Positions 27,990 to 36,560 of a DNA stretch of 64,000 nt are shown here, piece by piece; the first letter of the stretch is position 1; each line of letters starts with the position of its first letter. The translations under genes were made by a program, and so were the position numbers. Origin of the DNA: Obesumbacterium proteus (GTDB lineage Bacteria > Pseudomonadota > Gammaproteobacteria > Enterobacterales > Enterobacteriaceae); contig NZ_CP014608.1 of assembly GCF_001586165.1 (NCBI RefSeq), forward strand, positions 2,170,001 to 2,234,000, read 5' to 3'. The notes under the pieces were generated by a model that was not told the DNA's origin, searched no databases, and worked only from the letters and a program-made list of their open reading frames with translations.

Positions 27990-28904
27990 TTAAAATAAGC
28001 CGTTGCGTAATGCATATTCGAGGTCAATTTTAGGTGACCAATTAATATGCTTAGACAAAAATTTATTGCTTGCAGACCAGTCGGGGTGTGTTAATTCTCG
28101 GATTTTACTACGAGTTAGCATGGGCTCTTTTCCGATTAAATAACTTGCTAGAGTGCTAACATTTGCAATGAGTTTGAGTAAAGGCAAAGGGACTCCGACT
28201 AATTGCACTGAGCTATTACGTATCGAAGCACCTATTTCTTGAATTCGATTCCAGTCATACCCGTTAGGAGCACCGTCGCATAGTTCATATGGATGAGTGT
28301 GCGGCTGCTCAGTGGTTAACCATTGGCTAACGGCCTCGGCCAAATCGCTCACATGAAGGAGCGACAGACGAGTTTCAATCGAACTGAATCGCAGAAGGAT
28401 CCCACGTAACAGCCAGCTGAATAAAGGCTTTAATTCTTTATCCCCCGGGCCATAAACCGCAGTTGGGCGAAAAATGCCCAGAGAAATTCCCGATGCCATG
28501 TCCACCAGGTGTTGCTCGGCAATATATTTGGAGTTTGCGTACCATGATAATTCTGGATAGCGTGCCGCGAGAGAAGACATAAACAGGAATCGTTCACAGC
28601 TTCCGCTTTCTTTGGCCGCCTGCATAACGCGTAGGCTTCCAGCGACATTGCATTGAGCAAAAATATCTTCACTGCGTCCGCGAACTTGGCCAGCGCAATG
28701 GACGACAAAATTCGCACCATCAACAAACCTAGCAAGTGACTCTAAGTCCTCCAGTTCTCCGCGGATCCACGTGATATTACTACGAGGATCGTTGCGTGAA
28801 GATCTGGTTAGGGCCCGAACATTCAGGCCACGGGAAAGCAGGTTATCGATGATATGCTTACCAATGAAGCCAGTGCCACCGGTTACTGCAACTGTCCTTT
28901 TCAT
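27990..28904 (-). CDS. NAD(P)-dependent epimerase/reductase, candidate 3-ketosphinganine reductase
   Basis: A 304-residue extended short-chain dehydrogenase: Rossmann motif VTGGTGFIGKHIID at residues 6-19, catalytic YANSK (Tyr and Lys) near residue 125, and RPTAVYGPGD. In Caulobacter-type bacterial ceramide synthesis the 3-keto group is reduced by an epimerase-like protein (CerR); operon position next to SPT and ACP suggests the same role here. Start at ATG 28904, overlapping the ligase stop by 4 bp (ATGA). Confidence 0.78.
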   Translation of the reverse strand: MKRTVAVTGGTGFIGKHIIDNLLSRGLNVRALTRSSRNDPRSNITWIRGELEDLESLARFVDGANFVVHCAGQVRGRSEDIFAQCNVAGSLRVMQAAKESGSCERFLFMSSLAARYPELSWYANSKYIAEQHLVDMASGISLGIFRPTAVYGPGDKELKPLFSWLLRGILLRFSSIETRLSLLHVSDLAEAVSQWLTTEQPHTHPYELCDGAPNGYDWNRIQEIGASIRNSSVQLVGVPLPLLKLIANVSTLASYLIGKEPMLTRSKIRELTHPDWSASNKFLSKHINWSPKIDLEYALRNGLF

Positions 28905-30628
28905 TGCACACAATCCACCATTCCTAACTGCGGGCTTAGCTGATTTGCGAAGGCAGTCAAATAGCGCTTTTTAGCCTCTGCTCTTGCTGGTTTTCCAGAT
29001 GATGTTCTCGGAATACTGTGTGGCGGTAATAGTTCAATATCAACTGAGACACCAAATTCACTTTGAATTCGAGCATATAGTGAGTGAACGATTTGCGCAC
29101 GGCGCTCTTCTCCACTAACCCTGCACTGGATCTGTAAAACAATACGTTCCTGCGAAGTGACAAATGCTATTGCATCACCTGAATGGATCTCTGGCTCTTG
29201 TTCTGCAATATACTCGATATCTTGAGGCCATATATTACGACCTCTAATAATAATTAGATCTTTTATACGGCCTGTTACATACAAATAGCCATTTAATAGA
29301 TATCCTAGGTCCCCTGTATCCATCCATCCTGTAGTTTGTATTTCCTTTTGTGAAGCAAGATCTTGGAAATAACCACTCATTAGGCTAGGACCCGAAATAT
29401 AGATATGACCTATTTCGCATTCAGGCTGAGGCACTCCTAATTCATTTCGAATTTCAATGAGATGACCAGGTAGTGCCTTACCGCAGTTCACAAAGGTCGA
29501 AATAGCCTGAGTATCTTTAGTTGGCGCAACAGCTCTACCCTGATTTTCTAAAATATTACGATCAACTTTGTTTACCAATGGACCTGATGCTTCTTCGCCA
29601 AAGCTCACGGCAAGCGCATTTTCTGCGAGTCCGTAGCATGGCATAAAGGCTTTGCTGTCAAAATTCACTTTGCTGAAATATTCACCAAATTGATTTAACT
29701 GTTCAGCAGAAATGGGCTCTGCACCTACGCCAGCGACGCGCCAACAGGAGAGATCGAGTTCAGCAAGCTCTTTATCATTTGCTCGACGCAGGCATAAATT
29801 ATATCCAAATGGTGGGGCAACAGAGATTGTGCAGCGGTTTTTACTAATGAGTTTGAGCCACTGCATTGGCCTCATGGCGAAATCCTGAGTACTCAAATAA
29901 TCAACGGAGAGCTGGGTTGCCACGGGAGTAAGCAGAAAACCGACTAACCCCATATCGTGATAGAAGGGGAGCCAAGAGATGCAACGATCGCCATCACGCA
30001 ATTTGATACCGTCATGGCTTATAGCCTGCAGATTAGACATAATCTCGCGGTGAGTAATGATTACGCCACGAGGAAAACGTGTACTACCTGATGTATATTG
30101 AAGATAGGCAATATCATCAGGTGAGGGTAATTGCAGTTTAATATCTATCTCAGCCAATGTTCTGAAATCCTCAGTGCTGAGGATATGAATCCCAGGAGCA
30201 TTATCATTGGCAACATTAATGAGTGATAACCATTCATTACTGCTGATAATTGCAGATGGTTTACAGCTAGATAATAGGCCTTGAAGTTTCGCTGTATAAG
30301 ATTCTCGTTGCCCTACACCCATAGGAATGGCCAGAGGCACTGCGACTAAGCCAGCATACTGGCAGGCAAAAAAGGCTTCTACAAAACAGACACTTGTTTC
30401 GGCAATAATAGCAACACGGTCACCTTTTTTAAGATTTAAAGACAGTAATCGTCGTGCTCCTGCCATCGCCATTAATTTTAGATCACGATATTTCAACTCA
30501 GCTTTTAGTTGATTTCGACGATCGTAAAAATTCATTCCTGCACTTCCCTGAGCGGCATAATCCACAGCTTCTACTAAAGTAGGAAAGTCTGCATAACGCA
30601 TGGGATGAGTTGAGATTCTATTGAACAT
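28901..30628 (-). CDS. Fatty-acyl-AMP/ACP ligase (FAAL-like)
   Basis: The 575-residue adenylate-forming enzyme activates a fatty acid with ATP and probably loads it on the cluster ACP. The AMP-binding P-loop is YLQYTSGSTRFPRGVIITH (about residues 170-190); also visible are LPFYHDMGLVGFLLTPV, YGLAENALAVSF and GWMDTGDLGYL. The FAAL-type signature without strong CoA-binding residues points to ACP loading. It is the first gene of the minus-strand operon ligase-reductase-ACP-SPT. The Caulobacter ceramide pathway has an equivalent acyl-ACP synthetase. Confidence 0.82.
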   Translation of the reverse strand: MFNRISTHPMRYADFPTLVEAVDYAAQGSAGMNFYDRRNQLKAELKYRDLKLMAMAGARRLLSLNLKKGDRVAIIAETSVCFVEAFFACQYAGLVAVPLAIPMGVGQRESYTAKLQGLLSSCKPSAIISSNEWLSLINVANDNAPGIHILSTEDFRTLAEIDIKLQLPSPDDIAYLQYTSGSTRFPRGVIITHREIMSNLQAISHDGIKLRDGDRCISWLPFYHDMGLVGFLLTPVATQLSVDYLSTQDFAMRPMQWLKLISKNRCTISVAPPFGYNLCLRRANDKELAELDLSCWRVAGVGAEPISAEQLNQFGEYFSKVNFDSKAFMPCYGLAENALAVSFGEEASGPLVNKVDRNILENQGRAVAPTKDTQAISTFVNCGKALPGHLIEIRNELGVPQPECEIGHIYISGPSLMSGYFQDLASQKEIQTTGWMDTGDLGYLLNGYLYVTGRIKDLIIIRGRNIWPQDIEYIAEQEPEIHSGDAIAFVTSQERIVLQIQCRVSGEERRAQIVHSLYARIQSEFGVSVDIELLPPHSIPRTSSGKPARAEAKKRYLTAFANQLSPQLGMVDCVQ

Positions 30629-31079
30629 ACTACACCATGAGAATGTTTTGATTTAATATCATTAGATAATAGGGCTAATCCTTGGCCAGAGGCTAATGTA
30701 ATTTATCTCGCTACTTAGGTATAGAGTTGTTTTATTATTTTTGTAAGAAAAAACGTTTGTTATGACAATCATATTATTTAATGGAAATCATTCTTTCGAT
30801 TAATTGGAAGGTGACATTCTTTGTGTGAATTATTTACTTGTGTCATTACTTGTGATTAGTTATTAGTTGGCTAAATCACTATTAATGGTTTGATTTTCAT
30901 TGGTGTGATAGAAGCATTAAGTGGTCAGATTAAATGCTTTTTTGTATTATGGATAATAGGAATCCTAATCTAACAAAACTATCTGGCATGTTAATTTTAA
31001 AATAAAAACCATTGACTGTATTTATAGTAATGGAAAAACACTATGCATATTATCTGTGCTGAATAAATTAAGGCTATCT
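30629..31079. promoter_or_regulatory. AT-rich divergent promoter region of the lipid cluster
   Basis: About 450 bp between the divergent ligase operon and the N-acyltransferase gene. It contains a tandem direct repeat TTACTTGTG at 30834-30842 and 30846-30854 (12-bp period), a possible regulator site. No gene is seen. High AT content would make it an H-NS target. Confidence 0.5.
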
Positions 31080-32204
31080 ATGGTTTATACTGAAATGGTT
31101 GTAAATAAATATGACCTCGAAGCATTCATTTCTTTCCCTTCGTCATTATATAAAAACGATCCCAACTGGATTCCACCTTTGTTTATTGAGCGTGCTGAGC
31201 ATCTGTCTAAGAAGAATCCAGGTTCGGAACATATTAAATGGCAGGCATGGGTAGCTAAAAAAGAGGGCGTGGTGGTAGGGCGGATCACGGCACAAATTGA
31301 TAGATTGCATAATGCCCTGTATGGCGAGGATACAGGGCATTTTGGGATGATTGATGCTATAGATGATAATGAAGTATTCAGCGCATTGTTCGCTGCTGCT
31401 GAAGAATGGCTGAGATCTTGTGGTGCACGAAAAATCACGGGGCCTTTTAGCCTGAATATTAATCAGGAAAGTGGACTGCTTATTGATGGTTTTGATACCC
31501 CTCCAAGTATAATGATGCCGCATGGCAAACCTTACTATAGTAAGCATATTGGGCTGCAAGGGTATGAGAAAGGGACCGATCTGCTGGCTTATTGGATGCG
31601 CTGTTCAGAATTATACTTTTCACCCTCGCTGACTCGACTAATGAACCAAGTGCGTAACAAGGTGACAATTCGCTGTATCAATCGCAAACGGTTCAGCGAG
31701 GAAATGCAAATTATGCGAGGAATTTTTAATTCTGGATGGCAGCATAACTGGGGTTTTGTTCCTTTTACCGAGCATGAGTTTGCCACGATGGGGGAGCAAT
31801 TAAAGTTTCTCGTGCCAGACGACATGATTTATATTGCAGAGATAGATTCAATACCTTGTGCGTTTATTGTCGGTTTGCCAAATATCAATGAAGCCATTGC
31901 CGACCTCAATGGTCGATTGCTCCCTTTTGGATGGGCAAAGCTACTATGGCGCTTAAAGATAAGCGGTGTACGTACCGCAAGGGTGCCGTTGATGGGGGTG
32001 TGCCAAGAATATCAATTTAGTCGCATAGGTCCAGTTATCGCCTTACTCTTAATTGAAGCATTACGTGATCCATTTGCGAAGCGCAATATTGACGCTTTAG
32101 AAATGTCTTGGATCCTTGAGTCAAACACAGGAATGAGAACTATTTTAGAACGTATTGGTGCAACGCCTTATAAGACGTATCGTTTATATGAAAAGCAATT
32201 CTAA
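31080..32204 (+). CDS. GNAT-fold N-acyltransferase, candidate bacterial ceramide synthase
   Basis: A 374-residue protein with a GNAT-like region VAKKEGVVVGRITAQID (residues about 60-75) and the family block GPFSLNINQESGLLIDGF, then PSIMMPHGKPYYSKHIGLQG (about 120-160). That pattern is the one I recall for bCerS, the bacterial ceramide synthase that N-acylates sphinganine. The start is ATG 31080, preceded by AAGG; a GTG at 31056 is less likely. It is divergent from the SPT-containing operon and convergent with the PPTase gene, overlapping it by 4 bp. Function is inferred from family and neighbours. Confidence 0.75.
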   Translation: MVYTEMVVNKYDLEAFISFPSSLYKNDPNWIPPLFIERAEHLSKKNPGSEHIKWQAWVAKKEGVVVGRITAQIDRLHNALYGEDTGHFGMIDAIDDNEVFSALFAAAEEWLRSCGARKITGPFSLNINQESGLLIDGFDTPPSIMMPHGKPYYSKHIGLQGYEKGTDLLAYWMRCSELYFSPSLTRLMNQVRNKVTIRCINRKRFSEEMQIMRGIFNSGWQHNWGFVPFTEHEFATMGEQLKFLVPDDMIYIAEIDSIPCAFIVGLPNINEAIADLNGRLLPFGWAKLLWRLKISGVRTARVPLMGVCQEYQFSRIGPVIALLLIEALRDPFAKRNIDALEMSWILESNTGMRTILERIGATPYKTYRLYEKQF

Positions 32205-32926
32205 ATTTTATTCTGGGTTATAAGAGTAATCACTTTGCTATCTTGTAAACTAAAATAACCATAGAGAAAACGCCCTTCAGTCCAAGTTGGGGTCAGCGTC
32301 TGCATAAGCTCGAAAGTCATACGACAAGCTGATATATCTAATTGACATATTCGAGAGGCTTTAAATCCGAATGAGTGCTTTACTTCAGGAGATAGAGCCT
32401 TGAATAGACTTTCTTTAGCAGAAAAAACAATGAGTAGCGCGGTTTCGTAAGCGATGTTACAAGAAGCAAGCATCGCTTGCTCAACTGATGTGGTAAATAT
32501 ATCTGCTGCTTTTACAATGGATTTTGAGTCCAGCATCTCGATGTCAATTCCTAGTGTCAGAGCGGTATGGCATGGCGCAATTGAAGCAATAGCAAAATTA
32601 TTAGTATGCGAAATGCTTCCACAAAAGCCTGCTGGCCAAATTGGTGCTCGACTCAAACTACAGCCGACATCGGCATCGCATCCTTTGTCTTCTAATAACA
32701 ACTTTGCTGCATATCGGGCAGCTAGGTACTCCGCCCGTCGTTTAACTGGCGCTTTATCTAGAAATTCGGGGAAGGGGATTGCAAACTGATTAAACAACGC
32801 ATCTTCATAAGAATGGTTGTCAAACCTAACTTGGCAATATTTTATTTCTGGGCGAAGTGTTACAACTCCCGCATCGATACGGGATAGAAAGGGAAGTGCA
32901 GAGTGGATAGTTGACAGGGTAAACAT
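32201..32926 (-). CDS. 4'-phosphopantetheinyl transferase (EntD/Sfp type)
   Basis: A 241-residue PPTase that would convert the cluster apo-ACP to holo-ACP. The three family motifs are present: RRAEYLAARYAAKLLL with the CGSISHT block, LGIDIEML (metal-binding Asp/Glu) and FSAKESLFKAL. It resembles EntD, but no siderophore NRPS is in the window, so the neighbouring ACP is the natural substrate. It lies 22 bp from tRNA-Asn copy 3, at the outer edge of the lipid block. Confidence 0.88.
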   Translation of the reverse strand: MFTLSTIHSALPFLSRIDAGVVTLRPEIKYCQVRFDNHSYEDALFNQFAIPFPEFLDKAPVKRRAEYLAARYAAKLLLEDKGCDADVGCSLSRAPIWPAGFCGSISHTNNFAIASIAPCHTALTLGIDIEMLDSKSIVKAADIFTTSVEQAMLASCNIAYETALLIVFSAKESLFKALSPEVKHSFGFKASRICQLDISACRMTFELMQTLTPTWTEGRFLYGYFSLQDSKVITLITQNKI

Positions 32927-32948
32927 GTTGATCCTGACTATGAATCAC

Positions 32949-33024
32949 TGGCTCCTCTGACTGGACTCGAACCAGTGACATACGGATTAACAGTCCGCCG
33001 TTCTACCGACTGAACTACAGAGGA
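32949..33024 (-). tRNA. tRNA-Asn (anticodon GUU), copy 3
   Basis: Identical 76-nt gene to copies 1 and 2. Its upstream flank (minus strand) is a variant of the same conserved sequence, gaatcgtgtgaacgaggcg on the plus strand. Confidence 0.98.
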
Positions 33025-33268
33025 ATCGTGTGAACGAGGCGAATAATAACGAGCGAGTATTCCGCTGTAAAGTAATAAAAGTAAAACAAGATTTATTTGC
33101 TTGCTTTTCCTTCATCATGTTGATTTTCTAGAATTATATTTATTATTTGTCATCATTTGCCGGTTTGTATGCACGAAAAAGATAAAATTCGTAAAAACAG
33201 GCATGTGCTGAAGAGATATCGGACCGTCATATGAATTTCAAAGAATAAAATTTCTGAAATTTAAATAG

Positions 33269-33302
33269 CAAAAAGCCTGCTCAAGTTTCCTTAAGCAGGC
33301 TT
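33269..33302 (-). terminator. Terminator downstream of tRNA-Asn copy 4
   Basis: Minus-strand stem AAGCCTGCTTAAG / CTTGAGCAGGCTT with short loop and T-run; homologous to the hairpins after copies 1 and 5. Confidence 0.85.
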
Positions 33303-33310
33303 CTCAAATA

Positions 33311-33386
33311 TGGCTCCTCTGACTGGACTCGAACCAGTGACATACGGATTAACAGTCCGCCGTTCTACCGACTGAACTACAGAGGA
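33311..33386 (-). tRNA. tRNA-Asn (anticodon GUU), copy 4
   Basis: Identical to the other three copies. Only 286 bp from copy 3; this pair is the uninterrupted part of the array. Confidence 0.98.
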
Positions 33387-33565
33387 ATCGTGTGAACGGG
33401 GTGAATAATAGCGGCCTCACACGAGGCTGTAAAGCCTAAATCGCTATTTTTGCGCTGTTCGCTTATCTTCTAAGCAGAATGATGGGTTTTTATGTAATTA
33501 CGATTATATGAGTGGCTGCAGAAAAGCGAAGACGAACTTATGGCTGAATATCAAAAAGCAAAAAG

Positions 33566-33599
33566 CAAAAAGCCCGCTTAGTTTCCTAAGCAGGCTTCT
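33566..33599 (-). terminator. Terminator of the truncated fifth tRNA-Asn locus
   Basis: Stem AAGCCTGCTTAG / CTAAGCGGGCTT with T-run on the minus strand, in the same position relative to tRNA sequence as at copies 1 and 4. It now lies next to only a 16-nt tRNA remnant. Confidence 0.85.
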
Positions 33600-33605
33600 T
33601 TAATA

Positions 33606-33621
33606 TGGCTCCTCTGACTGG
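33606..33621 (-). repeat. att site: 3' end of a fifth tRNA-Asn, left island junction
   Basis: TGGCTCCTCTGACTGG equals the last 16 nt of tRNA-Asn including CCA; identity with the intact copies stops abruptly at 33622. The 17-bp core of the Yersinia high-pathogenicity island at asn tRNA, as I recall it, is CCAGTCAGAGGAGCCAA; the remnant matches 16 of those 17 bases. Because the tRNA is on the minus strand, this is the end where a displaced 3' tail is expected. Confidence 0.85.
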
Positions 33622-33745
33622 GATCGCCTTTGCCAGTAACTGGCTAATAATTAAGCTAAGCTTGAATGCCCTTTCTGTCAAGACCACCAGAATGACCACC
33701 AATTGTCAACAACACCGCTTAATGACCGCTTTGGGGAGCGGACGA

Positions 33746-34165
33746 TTTCAGGTGTGCAAGTCACGCGTATTTTGGACAGCATTGCGCTGTTCTGCGGCTA
33801 TCCGGCGACGATAAGAACTAACTAGGGGACGGCGTTTACCTGTAGAGCACTTGACCAGTGGGCCTTTGAGCATTTCGTGGAGATGCGGCTTATTCAGACC
33901 GGCAAGCCGACGCAGAACGGATTTATTGAGAGTTTTACCTGACGCTTTCGCGATGAATGCCTGAATGAACACTGGTTCAGCGACGTCAGTCATGCTAGGC
34001 AAATCATCAGTGAATGGCGTCAGGATTACAACGAGTGCCGCCCGCACTCCACGCTGCATTATCAGACTCCGTCTGAATTTGCGGCGGGCTGGAGAGAGGG
34101 TAATTCTGACAGTTAAGGAGCCGACATTACTAATTGAGCGTTGTATCTAATCCTGGGGCAGGTCA
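33746..34165 (+). mobile_element. Degenerate IS3-family (IS407-type) orfB 3' remnant
   Basis: This stretch aligns by eye with the end of the intact orfB at 52871-53695: shared runs such as TATCCGGCGACGATAAGAACT, GACCAGTGGGC and GTATCTAATCCTGGGG at the right end. It has in-frame stops (e.g. AACTAACTAG where the intact copy has AACTGACCAG). It is older than the complete copy and sits between the att site and the regulator gene. Confidence 0.85.
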
Positions 34166-34240
34166 AATGAGTTATTGTGTAAAAAATAAGATTTATCCTA
34201 TATTGTTACTGCCTACATCAACAAAGGGAGGGAATTTCAG

Positions 34241-35716
34241 TTGAATAAACAGCGTGTTTTAGTCTGCTGGGTGGGTGCAAAAGACCTGAATTCATTAGCT
34301 GATGAAAATCCCGGCCCTATATTGTCTACGCTTATGGCGGTTGAATTTAACCGGGTAGAGTTACTATACAGCTATCCAGAAACCCGGGTTAAACCCTGGT
34401 TAACCTGGCTTAGCACGCAGGTTAACCTGCAAATAAACGCCCATTATGAACCCTTAAGCTCCCCAGTCCACTTCGCCCAGATTTATCAAGCCGCCTCCAG
34501 ACATCTTAAGCGATTAGCCCCTGATGCATGTCTTTCGGTGCAAATGACACCGGGTACGCCCGCTATGCAGGCAGTCTGGATCCTACTGGGCAAAACCCGC
34601 TATCCAATGACATTCTACCAATCATCCCCTGAACAGGGAGTGGAGCAGGTCGATATTCCCTTTGAAATTGCGGCAGAGTACATCCCTGCTGCCAATGCCC
34701 TCAGTGGTGAAAAGCTGGTTCAGCTTTCAAGACTCGATGTCCCTTTCGACGCCGCATTCGACCGTATCGTCACTCGCAATCCGCGTATGCAGCAACTTAT
34801 TCAGCAGTCGCAAATCCTGGCAGCCAGGCTTGTTCCAGTACTCATCTATGGTGAGACCGGCACGGGTAAGGAGTTGTTTGCACGAGCAATTCACAACGCC
34901 AGCCCTCGCGCCAAAGGTCCATTTATCGCTGTAAATTGCGGTGCAATACCTCCTGAGTTGGTGGACTCAACACTTTTTGGCCACCTGAAGGGGGCATTTA
35001 CCGGGGCGATACAAAATAGAACAGGTGTCTTTGAACAAGCTAACGGTGGGACCCTGTTTCTTGACGAATTCGGTGAATTAAAACCAGACGTCCAGGTCCG
35101 CCTGCTACGCGTTTTGCAGGAAGGTGTTATCACACCTGTCGGCGGTGATCAGGAGAAAAAAGTCGATATACGTCTGATTAGCGCGACTCACCGTAATCTG
35201 ATGCATGAAGTAGGGCAGGGCCGCTTCAGGGAAGACCTCTTCTACAGAATTGCTATTGGCGTACTACACCTGCCGCCACTTCGGGAGCGTGAAGGGGACA
35301 TACTTTTACTGGCACAAACGCTGCTACAGGAGATGGCTAAGCAGGATGATTCCCTGATGGATAAACGACTATCGCCAGAGGCATTGAAGCGAATTCAGAA
35401 CCACCCTTGGCGAGGAAACGTGCGTGAGTTACAGGCGACCCTTGTAAGGGCTGCGCTTTGGAGTAGGGGGACGATAATCACCGCTGAGGAACTTCACCAA
35501 GCATTGTTTATTTTACCTGAAGATAAGAATGATAAAGCCGATATTGATTTTTCAGAGGGGGTCAACTTGCAGGCACTGATGTCGGATTTCTCGCGAAACT
35601 ATATTCGTCAGGCCCTTGCTTATACTGGTCAGAATAAGGCCCAGGCTGCCCGGTTATTGGGGTTCAATAATCATCAAACCTTAAATAACTGGATGAAAAA
35701 AAATCGTTCCGAGTAA
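34241..35716 (+). CDS. RtcR-like sigma-54 activator with CARF-like sensor domain
   Basis: The 491-residue protein has an N-terminal domain (1-150) resembling the CARF domain of RtcR: RVLVCWVGAKD at the start and SVQMTPGTPAMQAVWILLGK near residue 110. The AAA+ domain has Walker A GETGTGKE (about 204), the sigma-54 contact loop GAFTGA (about 251) and LFLDEFGEL. A Fis-type HTH ends it (NKAQAARLLGFNNHQTLNNW). RtcR responds to RNA ends; CARF domains bind nucleotides. I infer that this one senses a nucleic-acid-derived signal and opens the promoter at 35847. Start is TTG 34241 after AAAGGGAGGG. Confidence 0.88.
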   Translation: MNKQRVLVCWVGAKDLNSLADENPGPILSTLMAVEFNRVELLYSYPETRVKPWLTWLSTQVNLQINAHYEPLSSPVHFAQIYQAASRHLKRLAPDACLSVQMTPGTPAMQAVWILLGKTRYPMTFYQSSPEQGVEQVDIPFEIAAEYIPAANALSGEKLVQLSRLDVPFDAAFDRIVTRNPRMQQLIQQSQILAARLVPVLIYGETGTGKELFARAIHNASPRAKGPFIAVNCGAIPPELVDSTLFGHLKGAFTGAIQNRTGVFEQANGGTLFLDEFGELKPDVQVRLLRVLQEGVITPVGGDQEKKVDIRLISATHRNLMHEVGQGRFREDLFYRIAIGVLHLPPLREREGDILLLAQTLLQEMAKQDDSLMDKRLSPEALKRIQNHPWRGNVRELQATLVRAALWSRGTIITAEELHQALFILPEDKNDKADIDFSEGVNLQALMSDFSRNYIRQALAYTGQNKAQAARLLGFNNHQTLNNWMKKNRSE

Positions 35717-35846
35717 ACCTTCTTCGCTAACTGATGGCTAATGAGGCCGTAATAAAACTTACCTTACCTGTAAATACTTTTACTACTCATTCAGATCAGA
35801 ATGAAGAGGTTTATTTTATTTCATTGAAAATTAATAAATAAAAATA

Positions 35847-35863
35847 TTGGCACGGTATGTGCT
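35847..35863 (+). promoter_or_regulatory. Sigma-54 (-24/-12) promoter of the vWA-PP2C-kinase operon
   Basis: TTGGCACGGTATGTGCT matches the consensus YTGGCACGRNNNTTGCW at all defined positions but one (G for the first T of TTGC). The GG (35849-35850) and GC (35861-35862) dinucleotides have the required 10-nt spacing. It is 38 bp before the vWA start codon and directly follows the sigma-54 activator gene. An inverted repeat TCATTC-N6-GAATGA at 35787-35804 is a possible activator-binding site. This also shows that coding does not begin at 35847. Confidence 0.88.
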
Positions 35864-35900
35864 TATACAGAATGCCATTTTACTAACAAGGAATTTACCG

Positions 35901-36560
35901 ATGTCGGAATTAAAAAAATTTCAGGTACAAACAGCACGTGCATTGCCGGTGATTGTGTTGGCGGATACCAGTGGGAGTATGTCAACAGATGGCAAGATTG
36001 ATGCACTTAATCTGGGGCTCAGGGAAATGCTTGATAGTTTTAAACAAGAGAGCCGCCTGCGCGCTGAAATTCAGGTCAGCGTTATTACGTTTGGTGGTCA
36101 CCAGGCTGAAGTTAGCTTGCCATTGACGCCTGCTCACCAGTTGCAAAGTATTACCTCCCTGGAGGCAAATGGCATGACTCCACTGGGTGGCGCACTATCG
36201 CTGGCCTGCGAGATTATTGAAAATCCAACGCGAAAATTTCAGCCGATTATCGTGCTTATCTCCGATGGCTACCCTAACGACGACTGGGAAGCCCCTTTTG
36301 CTCGCCTGATTCACGGTGAACTTACTGCCAAGGCCTCCCGTTTTGCCATGGCTATCGGTGCAGATGCCGATGAATCAATGCTCAACGAATTTGCAAATGA
36401 TCCTGAGGCTCCTCTCTTCCACGCAGAAAACGCGCGTGACATTCGCCGTTTTTTCAGAGCGGTAAGCATGAGCGTCAGCGCACGAAGCCGTTCCGCAACC
36501 CCGAATCAGTCTACACCGTTGCAGATCCCGAGTGCTGATGATCAGGACTGGGAGTTCTGA
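35901..36560 (+). CDS. vWA-domain protein, TerY-like
   Basis: The 219-residue protein is a von Willebrand A domain with a full MIDAS: DTSGS at residues 22-26, Thr in NGMTPLGGAL, and ISDGYPND. It is of the TerY type, which with a PP2C phosphatase and a kinase forms the TerY-P triad described by comparative genomics of tellurite-resistance and related systems. It is cytoplasmic with no signal peptide. ATG 35901 is chosen because it has a ribosome site (AAGGAA) and the frame upstream contains the promoter. It overlaps the phosphatase gene by 1 bp (TGATG). Confidence 0.88.
   Translation: MSELKKFQVQTARALPVIVLADTSGSMSTDGKIDALNLGLREMLDSFKQESRLRAEIQVSVITFGGHQAEVSLPLTPAHQLQSITSLEANGMTPLGGALSLACEIIENPTRKFQPIIVLISDGYPNDDWEAPFARLIHGELTAKASRFAMAIGADADESMLNEFANDPEAPLFHAENARDIRRFFRAVSMSVSARSRSATPNQSTPLQIPSADDQDWEF

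Noticed and set aside
32201..32926. EntD of an enterobactin cluster
   Set aside because: There are no siderophore synthesis or transport genes around; the dedicated ACP explains the PPTase better.
33606..33621. That the island is the Yersinia HPI itself
   Set aside because: Only the att core matches; no yersiniabactin genes or P4-type integrase are present in the window.
35847..35900. Longer start for the vWA protein at 35847
   Set aside because: The stretch contains the sigma-54 promoter and has no ribosome site, while ATG 35901 has AAGGAA.
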